Shown: positions 26,039-33,747 of the stretch, in pieces | Layout: every line of letters starts with the position of its first letter | Numbering within the stretch: position 1 is the stretch's first letter | The notes under the pieces: model-generated | Databases searched by the model: none | What the model saw: only the letters and a program-made list of their open reading frames with translations | What the model was told of the DNA's origin: nothing | Position numbers and translations under genes: made by a program | From: Desulfobacterales bacterium RIFOXYA12_FULL_46_15 | GTDB lineage: Bacteria > Desulfobacterota > Desulfobacteria > Desulfobacterales > Desulfobacteraceae | DNA: 34,299 nt | Direction: 5' to 3' | Assembly: GCA_001799395.1 (NCBI GenBank) | Contig: MGTJ01000170.1 | Span: 1-34,299, forward strand

Positions 26039-26856
26039 GACGCACCCCCATTTCTAATCTTTGTAATTAGCTCATCAATACCCCAAGGTAAATATAATGC
26101 AGTTAACTGACATGTTGTTGGATTTGAAAAATCTCTTCTAAAAGCAGCTCCTGGAAGTGAAAGATCTCTTTCATTTACTTGGGTATCTCTAATCAAAATA
26201 CCGTATAAGGCAATGTTTTTATTCTCTGAATTAAAAAGGTTAATTGCGGCCTGATCATAACTCAATTCATGAACTGTATTCTTAATTCTTGGTAGCAGCC
26301 ATTTTATCAATTGACCAATTGCTGTTAAATCATTGGATAGTTTATAAATTTGATAGCCCATTCCTGCATGGTCACTTGGTTCGGGGTTATAACTGCGCCC
26401 GGACATAACTTGGGGTGGATATTGCTTTTCTGATGAGCTCTTAACTTCACCTAACACAAAGCGGCAATCAGTTCCATTACCAATAAATCCAACAACATCA
26501 GCCCCTGGTAAACTTCCAAATGGATTGCGTTTATCCCGTTCCATATTCCACGGAAAAACAACCCCTGATTTTTCTTCCAAAAATGCCTCTGCTAAAGCTT
26601 CTCCAGCAGCCCATGCACGTTCCTCAGGATGCACTGCATTTAGCACTGCGGCAAGGCTTTCTTGGCCTAAACCTGTTAATGCAAGGCCATTCAAATGATT
26701 GCGGAATTCATCTGTACCCTCAGCATCATCAAGACGACTTGCTACCTTGGTATTTAAGAAAGCAGAAAATTGTTCATTGTCTTCACACTGCAGTCCTAAC
26801 CAAGATACGCAATCGTGGTTATCCTCATAAGCGGTACTGGTGAAGAGAAGACTCAT
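26035..26856 (-). CDS. Putative nuclease subunit of the helicase module (HamA/DUF1837-like)
   Basis: This 273-residue protein is encoded directly upstream of the helicase gene. Its centre holds a PD-(D/E)xK-like arrangement: Asp120 in LPGADVVGF, then after a hairpin Glu137-x-Lys139 in VLGEVKSSS. That spacing and position match the nuclease site I recall for HamA (Glu138/Lys140). The preceding helix AAGEALAEAFLEEK supplies a Glu typical of such folds. Hachiman HamA is a DNA nuclease held in check by HamB until activated, so this pair would be a DNA-sensing anti-phage effector. ATG 26856 has GGAG ten bases upstream. The sequence is divergent enough that I would call it HamA-like rather than HamA. 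Confidence 0.65.
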   Translation of the reverse strand: MSLLFTSTAYEDNHDCVSWLGLQCEDNEQFSAFLNTKVASRLDDAEGTDEFRNHLNGLALTGLGQESLAAVLNAVHPEERAWAAGEALAEAFLEEKSGVVFPWNMERDKRNPFGSLPGADVVGFIGNGTDCRFVLGEVKSSSEKQYPPQVMSGRSYNPEPSDHAGMGYQIYKLSNDLTAIGQLIKWLLPRIKNTVHELSYDQAAINLFNSENKNIALYGILIRDTQVNERDLSLPGAAFRRDFSNPTTCQLTALYLPWGIDELITKIRNGGAS

Positions 26857-27870
26857 CTAACAGAAACTCCGTCTCTTAGTGGTGAGGTTATGCAGAGCAG
26901 TGCCCAGTTCTGCGCGGGGGATACAGTTGTCGTTTTTTCAGTCATCTCAATCCTAAACAGGTCAATTACTGTTTTTTAGCTACTGGAGCGGTTTGTATTG
27001 AGCTTGTTCACCTGCCTCGATCCATCTGTCTTCTATGCTTCGATTTTATACCATTTTGAGAGCTTTCTACTATCATTTCAAGCTGTTCAATTGAGATAAT
27101 ACACGCGCACGGTTGGTTTAATCTGGATATATTCAACTAAACCGAGTTTAAGATATAAAGATAGGACAAAAAAAACAAGAATTCTTTCCTGATTAAACCG
27201 ATTTTTTCTATTTTAAGCTTTGTTGGAAACAAGTTGTTATAATTTGGATCAAGGGCAAGGTGCCCTTGAAACAATTTCTCTTTGAATATTTTCAATTGAT
27301 GTTAGGGGGTTTCTGCGCTGATGGCTTTTTGGTTTATTTTTAGCAAGTTCGTTAATACTACTGTACATTACGTTGGTTTCAGCTATTAACCGGAAAAGGG
27401 TTTTAATTTGCATACCTCAAAATTTTCATCCTGTAGACTATATCCATTTTTTCTCCCCCAATGCTGATTTAAAGGTCAACACTATTATTAAAAGTCTGGG
27501 GTTTTTAAAACGGTAACCATGTACCTCATTTTAGAGGTTGATTGCAGTTATGATTAATTATCCAATGGATAGCCGCCAGAAGACGCTCAAGATATCAATG
27601 ATATGATTTATAATCATGATTAAATTTTTGAGGTTCTGGCAGGTTATACGAAGCAAATTGAGGCGAGGACTACATCAATGACAAACTCCTTTTTTATGCG
27701 AACGAGCACCCAGACTTTTTGTTATTGGTCGTTCCATTTTAATTTGTCATAGCGGCAAGTAATGCCATTATGTCGCATTTTGGTATTACTTTTATGGTGT
27801 ATAGAAATCATCAATATAGTAGGTGCCAGCCAGGAAAACCTGGTTACTATTTTTCAGTATATTTTTAAAA
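26857..27870. other. 1-kb intergenic stretch without a supported gene
   Basis: No frame of convincing length or content is present on either strand. It holds the 8-bp perfect inverted repeat CAAGGGCA/TGCCCTTG (27250-27268, three-base loop), AT-rich palindromes (near 27600), copy A of the GGACTAC repeat, and a hairpin CCAGG-AAAA-CCTGG followed by TATTTTT near 27825 that could terminate plus-strand transcription. On the minus strand near 27000-27080 short open tails suggest decayed coding sequence. Confidence 0.5.
27643..27680 (+). repeat. GGACTAC intergenic repeat, copy A (partial)
   Basis: It contains TGGCAG, then CGAAGCAAATTGAGGCGA and GGACTAC (27667-27673). It shares TGGCAG with 30-31-base spacing to GGACTAC with copy D, and GAAG..CAAATTG..GGACTAC with copy B. 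The downstream half seen in copies B-D (ATCYCTGT) is not recognisable here. Confidence 0.45.
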
Positions 27871-29571
27871 TCAAGATGAACAGCTATAGTGCGAAACACC
27901 ACCAACATTAAAAAAGGCCTCAGGTTTTAGACGATAATATTTATCTTCTACCCTTTGTGATTGCTCATCATATGGAGAGCTAAGCACTTCTTGCAACTCC
28001 CTAACCAATGTGTAGTCACCCTGCATGGCTTGTTGGTAGGCGGGGACAATCAACCACTCTCGCCATGCATATTTGGGGTTAATCTGTTTCATCTTTGCCG
28101 ATATCTCAGCCAAATTGTCGCCTTTGACAACGAGTTCGCGCCAGCTTTTTAGCCAAGATTGCCATTCCTCATCGAGTTGTTGGGAGGTCTTTCTATAGAA
28201 GCTCTTTTTCAGGGCTGAAACATTCTCTGGCACAAGGGATAATTCACGGAAGAAAATGGTGTAATCCACCTCTGATTTGGTCAGTAACTGCATTAATCCC
28301 TGCACTAGCTCCGGGTGATAGTCTGTCAAGCCAAGCTTTTTCGTCCACATTTTTTGGATCTGTTGTTGCATCGCCCCTGCAAAGCCTTGACGTATTTGAT
28401 CCAATTGTTCCAATGCTCCAGTATCATTTGCAAGCAGCGGTCTCACTGCCGTCCAAAACATATGATAATTGGCTTCTGCTGCGGTTGGCTGATTGAAGAA
28501 GGAAAAGTGCTTGCCGCCGCCGGTCCATGGTTGAAACCCAGGGTCGAAAATTTCACAGAATCCAAATGGTCCATAGTCCAGTGTAAAGCCACCAGCGGCG
28601 CAGTTGTCACAATTATAATTACCCTGGCAGTACCCAATACGCTGCCAATTGGCCACCAGTGACGTAAGCCGCTGGCGAAAAAGCTTAGCCAACTCAACCA
28701 CTTGATCCGCAAACACAAGGTCTTGATTAATATCGTTTTGGTATTCTCGGTCAATGAGATGCGACACAATCATGCGCAACTCTTTTAGAGCTCTTTGATG
28801 AGCATTGCCGCGAACCCGTCGGGCAAATAACTCTAACTGACCAACGCGCAAAAAAGATGGTGCAACGCGAGTTGAAATAGCCACAGGATTATCCACCATA
28901 ATATCAGGATCGGTTGAATGAGAGTCTTTGGAGTACCAGGGCCGGGTAACGCTCTGAGATTTAGATACAAACAGGGTTAGAGATCGCGTTGTGGGAACCC
29001 CCAGGGCGTGCATATACTCTTGCGCGAGAAACTCACGCACACTTGAACGAAGTACTGCGCGCCCGTCGGCACCACGGCAATATGGCGTTGTACCGCCACC
29101 CTTTAGTTGCATTTCCCAACGCTGTCCATTGAATACCCCTTCAAATACAGATATCGCCCGGCCATCGCCATAACCATTGCCGGTACCAAATGGACATTGG
29201 TGGGTGTATTCGGTGCCATAAATTGACAGGGCGTATCCAGTTGCCCAGCCAATCTTACGCATAGGCTCATGCGCTGCCGAGATATCACCAGAAAATACCT
29301 GACAGAATTTTGCATCATTTAACAACTCACCGCTCAATCCAAGTTCACTAAAAAAAGTGCTGCTATGGGTTACATATTCTGGTTCTGGAAGCGGCGTGGG
29401 CGTCACCGGTACGAAGTGACCAGAAAAGACCTGACGGGCACGGTGATCATCACCATCTCCGGTAGCATCAGGATCGGCATTTAAGGTATCCATTAAAGAA
29501 TAATCAGCTAATCGTACAAACTCATCGAAAGTCGATATGCTCTGCTGCGCAGATGGTTTAGACAATGACAT
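27871..29571 (-). CDS. selO: SelO-family protein AMPylase (divergent, cysteine form)
   Basis: This 566-residue protein of the SelO/YdiU (UPF0061) family is a pseudokinase that transfers AMP from ATP to Ser, Thr or Tyr of target proteins in redox stress. Recognisable blocks are [20 protein letters not shown] (155-174), [29 protein letters not shown] (317-323, corresponding to GVMNTDN), LDYGPFGF (331-338), and a C-terminal CysSerSer. In eukaryotic SelO that Cys position is selenocysteine; this copy uses cysteine. It is longer than E. coli SelO (about 480), and the His before GVMNTDN is replaced ([10 protein letters not shown]), marking a divergent branch. A-rich, isolated from other genes; probably acquired horizontally. 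Confidence 0.9.
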   Translation of the reverse strand: MSLSKPSAQQSISTFDEFVRLADYSLMDTLNADPDATGDGDDHRARQVFSGHFVPVTPTPLPEPEYVTHSSTFFSELGLSGELLNDAKFCQVFSGDISAAHEPMRKIGWATGYALSIYGTEYTHQCPFGTGNGYGDGRAISVFEGVFNGQRWEMQLKGGGTTPYCRGADGRAVLRSSVREFLAQEYMHALGVPTTRSLTLFVSKSQSVTRPWYSKDSHSTDPDIMVDNPVAISTRVAPSFLRVGQLELFARRVRGNAHQRALKELRMIVSHLIDREYQNDINQDLVFADQVVELAKLFRQRLTSLVANWQRIGYCQGNYNCDNCAAGGFTLDYGPFGFCEIFDPGFQPWTGGGKHFSFFNQPTAAEANYHMFWTAVRPLLANDTGALEQLDQIRQGFAGAMQQQIQKMWTKKLGLTDYHPELVQGLMQLLTKSEVDYTIFFRELSLVPENVSALKKSFYRKTSQQLDEEWQSWLKSWRELVVKGDNLAEISAKMKQINPKYAWREWLIVPAYQQAMQGDYTLVRELQEVLSSPYDEQSQRVEDKYYRLKPEAFFNVGGVSHYSCSS

Positions 29572-29732
29572 GTTGCAAATACCTCGCTATGGGGAGCGCG
29601 CATTGAGCGCTATTAAACAAGATTACAGTAGCAACCTCACGTATTGGTTGGCAGCAAAAATCAGTATTATGGGCAAAAAAGTTCTTGTCCCCTGTATAAG
29701 ATGCAGTTGGAATTTAAGCTATGGATGCACTT

Positions 29733-30212
29733 CTAATCTCGTTTATACCGCCCTACCAGCCGGTTCATCCCTATGAGTTGGGGTTCGATTTTTGCCAGAA
29801 AGTCCCACAAACTCAATCCTTGCTCCAGGTCAACCGCTTCTTTTAATGCCAGCACCCAGAAATAATAATAATGAAATCCATGTCCGTTGGGGGGCATGGG
29901 GCCATTGTATCCGACTTCACCGAAATCGTTTTTACCGCTGCTAAACTGTGCTGTACCTTCTTCCAAACTGTTGACATCTCCTGGAATATTATACAAAACC
30001 CAGTGAACAAATCCATATGTGCCCTTTGGAGAAACCATTGGTGCATCAGGGTCATGGCAGATAATGGCAAATGCCTTTGTGCCGTCCGGGGCATCTGTCC
30101 ATGACAATGTTGGTGATACATCTTCACCTTCACCGGTATATTTGGATGGAATTAAACCGTCTTGATTAAACACACTGCTTTTTAGCTGCATTGCTGATGG
30201 TGCAAACCCCAT
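29733..30212 (-). CDS. YbhB/YbcL-type phosphatidylethanolamine-binding protein
   Basis: This 159-residue cytosolic protein of the PEBP/Raf-kinase-inhibitor-like family shows SKYTGEGEDVSPTLSWTDAP, the anion-pocket motif ICHDPDAPM, FVHWVLYNIPGD, and the C-terminal HGFHYYYFWVLAL. Bacterial members bind small anions or phospholipid head groups; the physiological role is poorly defined. The length is normal. The start has AGGG-rich sequence upstream (GGGAGGGAAATT on the minus strand). It stands alone between selO and a VOC fragment. Confidence 0.93.
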   Translation of the reverse strand: MGFAPSAMQLKSSVFNQDGLIPSKYTGEGEDVSPTLSWTDAPDGTKAFAIICHDPDAPMVSPKGTYGFVHWVLYNIPGDVNSLEEGTAQFSSGKNDFGEVGYNGPMPPNGHGFHYYYFWVLALKEAVDLEQGLSLWDFLAKIEPQLIGMNRLVGRYKRD

Positions 30213-30536
30213 AATTTCCCTCCCTTTTAAATAATTTTGAGGATATTGCTTATTTTATACCTAAACATACAATTTTGCACGTCTCAAATCAGTGTCAAAA
30301 GATAAAATGAAAGGAAAAAGGGTTGGCTGAGCAGCAAATTGAAACCACACATTAATAGTATAATTCCAGATTTTGGTTGAAGTTCAAATTGCCGTGGACT
30401 ACTTCAGTTTGAGCTTCATTTCTGAACATAAATTCAAGGAGCGACTATCCCTGTTCATCCTCATATCTGGGGAACCCTAAGAATTTTGAAATTGAAAACG
30501 GATTCCGCCCCACAATGCTTCTGTTATTTGATCCCG
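30213..30536. other. Intergenic stretch with repeat copy B
   Basis: No gene is visible. It holds repeat copy B, with a near-perfect 10-bp inverted repeat (GAAGTTCAAA 30379-30388 and TTTGAGCTTC 30408-30417, one mismatch) surrounding GGACTAC. Confidence 0.5.
30376..30456 (+). repeat. GGACTAC intergenic repeat, copy B
   Basis: GGACTAC (30396-30402) is followed after 51 bases (start to start) by ATCCCTGTT (30447), exactly the spacing found in copy C. Upstream GAAG..CAAATTG matches copy A. Direction is the same as the other copies. Confidence 0.6.
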
Positions 30537-30797
30537 TTATGAACTTAATAGACATTTTTCGTTATCATCTTTTGTTTCATAGTAACGGGCTTCGATTAGA
30601 TTTTTTTCTGGGTCTCGAAAATATACTGATGTGCCCGTTCCACGAGAGCCCCACCTCAACACGGGGCCTTCTTCTATATCTATACTGTTCGCCTGAAGTC
30701 GTCTCAAAAGGTCCTCCCAGGCTTCCTTCATGATGGCGATGCAGAAATGATTTAAATTGTTGTTAATTTTTCCTGTTTGCGCATCGTGTTGCCACAT
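30537..30797 (-). pseudogene. VOC-family (glyoxalase-like) protein, C-terminal fragment
   Basis: The 86 codons encode the C-terminal half of a vicinal-oxygen-chelate protein: NLNHFCIAI (metal-ligand His), LLRRLQANSIDIEEGPVLRWGSRGTGTSVYFRDPEKNLIEARYY, where the final Glu is the second ligand. The N-terminal beta-alpha-beta unit of about 50 residues is missing, and no continuation is found upstream. A truncated VOC gene, probably not functional alone, although single-module VOC proteins can act as dimers. Confidence 0.6.
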
Positions 30798-31128
30798 CTT
30801 CTTTCCAATATAGGGTTTAAGTGTTTTATCAATCTGTTATATTTTTAGAATTCACTTTCACAGTTCATGCAACTGGAAAAGAACAAGTCAGAATAATGAT
30901 TTTTTTAACAATTCTTAAATTTTTTGTAAAGCATGGTGGGACAGAGAAATATCAAAAAACGCTAAAAAAATCGTACTTGCATCTGCATCCAGATGTTATT
31001 GAGGGTTTCTTTATAAAAAGGCGCGGACTACTATCAGGCTGGATTTGATTTTCGGGTTAAAATCCCCTGCAGATTATCCCTGTTAATCGCTTTTAGGCAA
31101 TGGCAACACCCCATAATTCAAATGATTT
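30798..31128. other. Intergenic stretch with repeat copy C
   Basis: No gene is supported. The plus-strand 75-codon frame (30821-31048) is low-complexity Lys/Phe-rich and has no ribosome-binding site. The stretch carries repeat copy C near its right end. Confidence 0.5.
31021..31094 (+). repeat. GGACTAC intergenic repeat, copy C
   Basis: GGACTAC starts at 31025 and ATCCCTGTT at 31076. Between them lies ATTTTCGGGTTAAAAT, part of a perfect inverted repeat (GATTTT..AAAATC), and an outer CAGG/CCTG pairing, so this copy could fold. It shares TATCAG and ATTTTCGGGT with copy D. Confidence 0.6.
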
Positions 31129-31326
31129 TTAATAATGAATGATCTTTACTCTCCCTACAAGGCCATTTTCTAGACGAACTTTTACACCATGAGGATGTGA
31201 AGGCGATTTTGTCAGAAGATCCTTTACAACACCTTGGGTCAGTTTCCCAGATCTTTGGTCCTTTTTTAGTACGATGGAAACTGTTTGCCCTGGTTTGATA
31301 TGGGCTCTTATTTGACCATCAGTCAT
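31129..31326 (-). CDS. YwbE-family (DUF2196) protein
   Basis: This 65-residue protein is recognisable in full as YwbE-like: IKPGQTVSIVLKKDQRSGKLTQGVVKDLLTKSPSHPHGVKVRLENGLVGRV. The fold is a small beta-barrel; members occur widely as lone genes of unknown function. It lies 24 bases downstream of slyX, likely co-transcribed. Confidence 0.9.
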   Translation of the reverse strand: MTDGQIRAHIKPGQTVSIVLKKDQRSGKLTQGVVKDLLTKSPSHPHGVKVRLENGLVGRVKIIHY

Positions 31327-31350
31327 TTCTAATTTCCAATAATCATAGAA

Positions 31351-31560
31351 TTAATAATGGGGAGGCTTCTCATCTGCAGGAGCGTCGATTGTCGGGACTG
31401 TCAGGCCATTCTCGTTGACAATTTTTATCAGCTTTTCACAGATTGAACCGAGTTTTTCAATTTCCTTTTGCTGATCACAAACAACATCATTCAAATCATT
31501 GATGATTTTTTCCTGATAAGCTAATTTTATCTCGATTTCTGTCAAACGTTCTTCATTCAT
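31351..31560 (-). CDS. slyX: SlyX-family protein
   Basis: This 69-residue coiled-coil protein matches SlyX: an N-terminal heptad region (ERLTEIEIKLAYQEKIINDLNDVVCDQQKEIEKL) and the C-terminal proline-containing tail ending in the family signature PPHY. The biochemical role is unknown. It lies just upstream of the YwbE gene on the same strand. Confidence 0.9.
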   Translation of the reverse strand: MNEERLTEIEIKLAYQEKIINDLNDVVCDQQKEIEKLGSICEKLIKIVNENGLTVPTIDAPADEKPPHY

Positions 31561-31670
31561 TTTGATTTAAAGTCTATCCCAAGTTTATATTTCCAGGTAT
31601 TTTTCATCCCCGTGAATCCATGCAAAATACAACACTATCCCATTTGGCAAGGTGGTTAAGGCCAGCTCAT

Positions 31671-31805
31671 TTATACCAGCGTTGAGTTTTGCCAGCAATA
31701 AGCAAGAGTTCTGGCTGAATAACCCTTTTTCCAATGTTTTTCAGGGTCAGCAAGGAATTTTTTCCAATCTTCAGGGTTTGATGCTGGTATCAGAATATTA
31801 TTCAT
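31671..31805 (-). pseudogene. Truncated DUF6946-like protein (N-terminal 44 residues)
   Basis: A 44-codon frame opens at ATG 31805 and ends at TAA 31671. It contains PEDWKKFLADPEKHW and GYSARTLAYCW, the N-terminal signature of proteins I know as DUF6946-like, which are normally several times longer. The frame then ends after NSTLV, so the rest is lost. The remaining sequence downstream on this strand does not continue the family. No ribosome-binding site is visible. Below the usual length cutoffs, hence easily missed. The family link is from memory of the motif. Confidence 0.55.
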
Positions 31806-31954
31806 ATTTGTGTGGTATCAGTATATTACCTGGCTGTAAAGACTTATCCCTTTGTATATTTGACAATAGGCTATAATAGGACAGTCGGCCGATATCCAAA
31901 GTCATCTTTCAAATTGATGTCGGCTTCTTTTGTTATTTGTGATCTGAATCGAAA

Positions 31955-32060
31955 ATTTGGCAGATAAAATCGAGGTGTATTTAGGTGAGGACTACCTATC
32001 AGTCAAGGTCCATTTTCGGGTGGGAATTAACCTCCAGATTATCTCTGTAATTCTCATTGA
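31955..32060 (+). repeat. GGACTAC intergenic repeat, copy D
   Basis: TGGCAG (starting near 31958), GGACTAC (31989-31995) and ATCTCTGT (32041) keep the spacing seen in copies A-C (31 and 52 bases; one extra C after GGACTAC). ATTTTCGGGT is shared with copy C. The flank with GATGTCGGCTTCTTTT, centred near 31920, has a partial match in the right-hand flank near 34185. Confidence 0.6.
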
Positions 32061-32069
32061 GGGTATTAT

Positions 32070-32542
32070 TCAATGATTTTTCAAGGCTTTTCTTGATGCT
32101 TTGTCTACCAATGTAAAAAATCGCTCTGCCTCATCTTTCAACCGGGATGGCTTATGGCCTTTAACTTTTTTGAATTCACAATCCAGTTGATCTGATAAAT
32201 AGAAGAATTCCTGATACAGTGCACCATTTTTAATGGGCCTATTCTTCTTTGACAAATAATCGTTTTCTCGAGTCGCCCAAGCCTTGCCTGAAGCCCTATA
32301 ATGTTCTGGGAATCAGTATACACAATAATTCTGCTGGCTGGCTTTTGAATTGAAGTCAATGCCCAGATCAGGGTCTGGATTTCCAGTTTAGCTGAGCTGG
32401 TCTGCTCAAATTTTTTTACCTTAACATCTGCCTTAAAGCATACTGAATACGGTACCTCCGACGACACAGCAAGGCATGCCCCATATCCGACTTTTGTTTT
32501 GGGATTCACACTGCCATCGGTGAATAGCTGTAAGATTGTCAT
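32070..32542 (-). pseudogene. rnhA: Ribonuclease HI with a -1 frameshift
   Basis: Two frames together make a full RNase HI. The first (from ATG 32542) has FTDGSVNPKTKVGYGACL with the catalytic Asp, AKLEIQTLIWAL with Glu, and YTDSQNI with the second Asp. The second frame gives KKVKGHKPSRL with the His loop and VDKASRKAL with the last Asp. Reading must move to the -1 frame at the A-run (plus-strand TTTT, 32263-32266) in GLQARLGRLEK-NDYL; one deleted A would explain it. It follows yaiI by 29 bases. It is either inactivated, an assembly or sequencing error, or a rare slippage site; no classical heptamer aligns with the frame. In the unshifted frame the product ends early without the His and last Asp. 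Confidence 0.75.
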
Positions 32543-32571
32543 TAAGTTTATCTCTAAAAATCAATTTACAT

Positions 32572-33015
32572 TCAAATATTGGATAGCCACTTATTTAAGT
32601 GATTGGCAAAGTTACTCGTATTCTTTTGATTCATCGCAGCTGGACCACCGGTATCAATTCCACTGTCCCTCAAGCTCTCCTTAAACTCCCTCATTTTCAG
32701 CTGTTCCTGGATCGACTCTTTGGAATAAAGATGCCCCCTGGGATTAAGGGCATACCCCCCTTTTTCTAAAACCTGAGCTGCCAAAGGTATATCAGCAGTG
32801 ATCACCAAATCACCTTTGTCAAGTAACTCAAGAATCCTGTTGTCCGCCTCATCAAACCCGGGGGAGACCTGGAGAAACTTGATATAGTTCCGCTGGGGTA
32901 TTTTCATGGGATGATTGGCAACAATAGCTAACTCCACACGGGTCCGATCGGATGCTTTGAACAAAATATTTTTAACCACCCCTGGGCAGGCATCTGCATC
33001 CACCCATATTTTCAT
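32572..33015 (-). CDS. YaiI/YqxD-family (DUF188) protein
   Basis: This 147-residue protein is a clear family member: MKIWVDADACPGVVKNILFKAS at the N-terminus, FDEADNRILELLDKGDLVITADIPLAA in the middle, and LNPRGHLYSKESIQEQL. The acidic residues of VDADACP and DxAD suggest a metal-dependent NYN/PIN-like nuclease fold, but no activity is established. The start has AAGGGG upstream. It is transcribed before the frameshifted rnhA. Confidence 0.93.
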   Translation of the reverse strand: MKIWVDADACPGVVKNILFKASDRTRVELAIVANHPMKIPQRNYIKFLQVSPGFDEADNRILELLDKGDLVITADIPLAAQVLEKGGYALNPRGHLYSKESIQEQLKMREFKESLRDSGIDTGGPAAMNQKNTSNFANHLNKWLSNI

Positions 33016-33261
33016 GTATTACCCCTTTGTCTTTATCGTTAACTTAAACTTGGGATAAAGCCTTTCCGCTTGATCCATGATGCAAGCTTATCAGTCCGCA
33101 TTCCTGGACACAAGCAAACACAATTAAAAATAAAAGTAAGTAATGGTTTTGGCATAAATGATTGAGGTATAATTTAAAATTGGTTATTGTCCCGGAACTG
33201 TTTTTAATCGGTATGCTCAAAAAGAAAATTAGGACAAACAAGATCAATCGCTGTTGGATAT

Positions 33262-33747
33262 ATGAGGTACAAAAAAATAATGTCAGAACAGAGTTGTGAT
33301 TACAAAGTCAGGTGCAAATCGTGTTTTAACAAGTTCACTGTCCAGATGTATGACAGCCCCGAAAAATGCCTCTGGCTTATTGACAACAAAGACTGGTACT
33401 GCGATTCATGTAGAAAAGAATATCTTGATAAAAAGACAGCCGCGCTTTCAAAAGCCAATGCGAGCTTAGGTTTCCCACCGCTTACCGGCACACCCAAAAG
33501 AATTGCCTGGGCTGAAAAAATAAGGGCAGAACTGATAAACAAAGCCAACTATTTAAATCAGGGTCTGAACCATGACGATGAAGCCGAAAAAGCATTATCA
33601 GACAAGGCATTCTTGCTATTCTTTCAGGAGTGGGAAAAAGAAACAGACGCCATATGGTGGATAGACAACAGAACGACAAATGTCAGGGATATATCGATTC
33701 GAATAAAGGAAATCATAGATATCATATCATACAAATTACGTTCTTGA
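33262..33747 (+). CDS. Hypothetical protein with N-terminal zinc ribbon
   Basis: This 161-residue protein has two CxxC pairs (Cys18/Cys21 and Cys47/Cys50) forming a zinc ribbon at the N-terminus, a Lys/Ala-rich linker, and the motif GTPKRIAWAEKIRAELI around residues 75-92. Versions of this motif (G-x-x-K-Q-I-x-WAE-x-IR) occur in various uncharacterised proteins. A helical C-terminal region with IWWIDNRTTNVRDISIRIKE follows. No function is recognised. An alternative start is ATG 33280, which has GAGG upstream but spaced about 12 bases; either is possible. It is the only plus-strand gene in the accessory region. Confidence 0.7.
   Translation: MRYKKIMSEQSCDYKVRCKSCFNKFTVQMYDSPEKCLWLIDNKDWYCDSCRKEYLDKKTAALSKANASLGFPPLTGTPKRIAWAEKIRAELINKANYLNQGLNHDDEAEKALSDKAFLLFFQEWEKETDAIWWIDNRTTNVRDISIRIKEIIDIISYKLRS

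Noticed and set aside
26980-27090. Minus-strand tail reading SIEDRWIEAGEQAQYKPLQ followed by a stop
   Set aside because: It looks like the end of a real protein, but upstream codons contain stops and I cannot identify the family, so it is only noted as possible gene debris.
31652-31876. 74-codon plus-strand frame
   Set aside because: It is antisense to the DUF6946-like fragment, whose minus-strand frame has a clear motif.
26857-33261. Possible integron cassette array with attC sites
   Set aside because: The small genes share a strand and are spaced by repeats, but the repeats lack the GTTRRRY/RYYYAAC core sites, slyX and ywbE are not separated by one, and no integrase is in the window.
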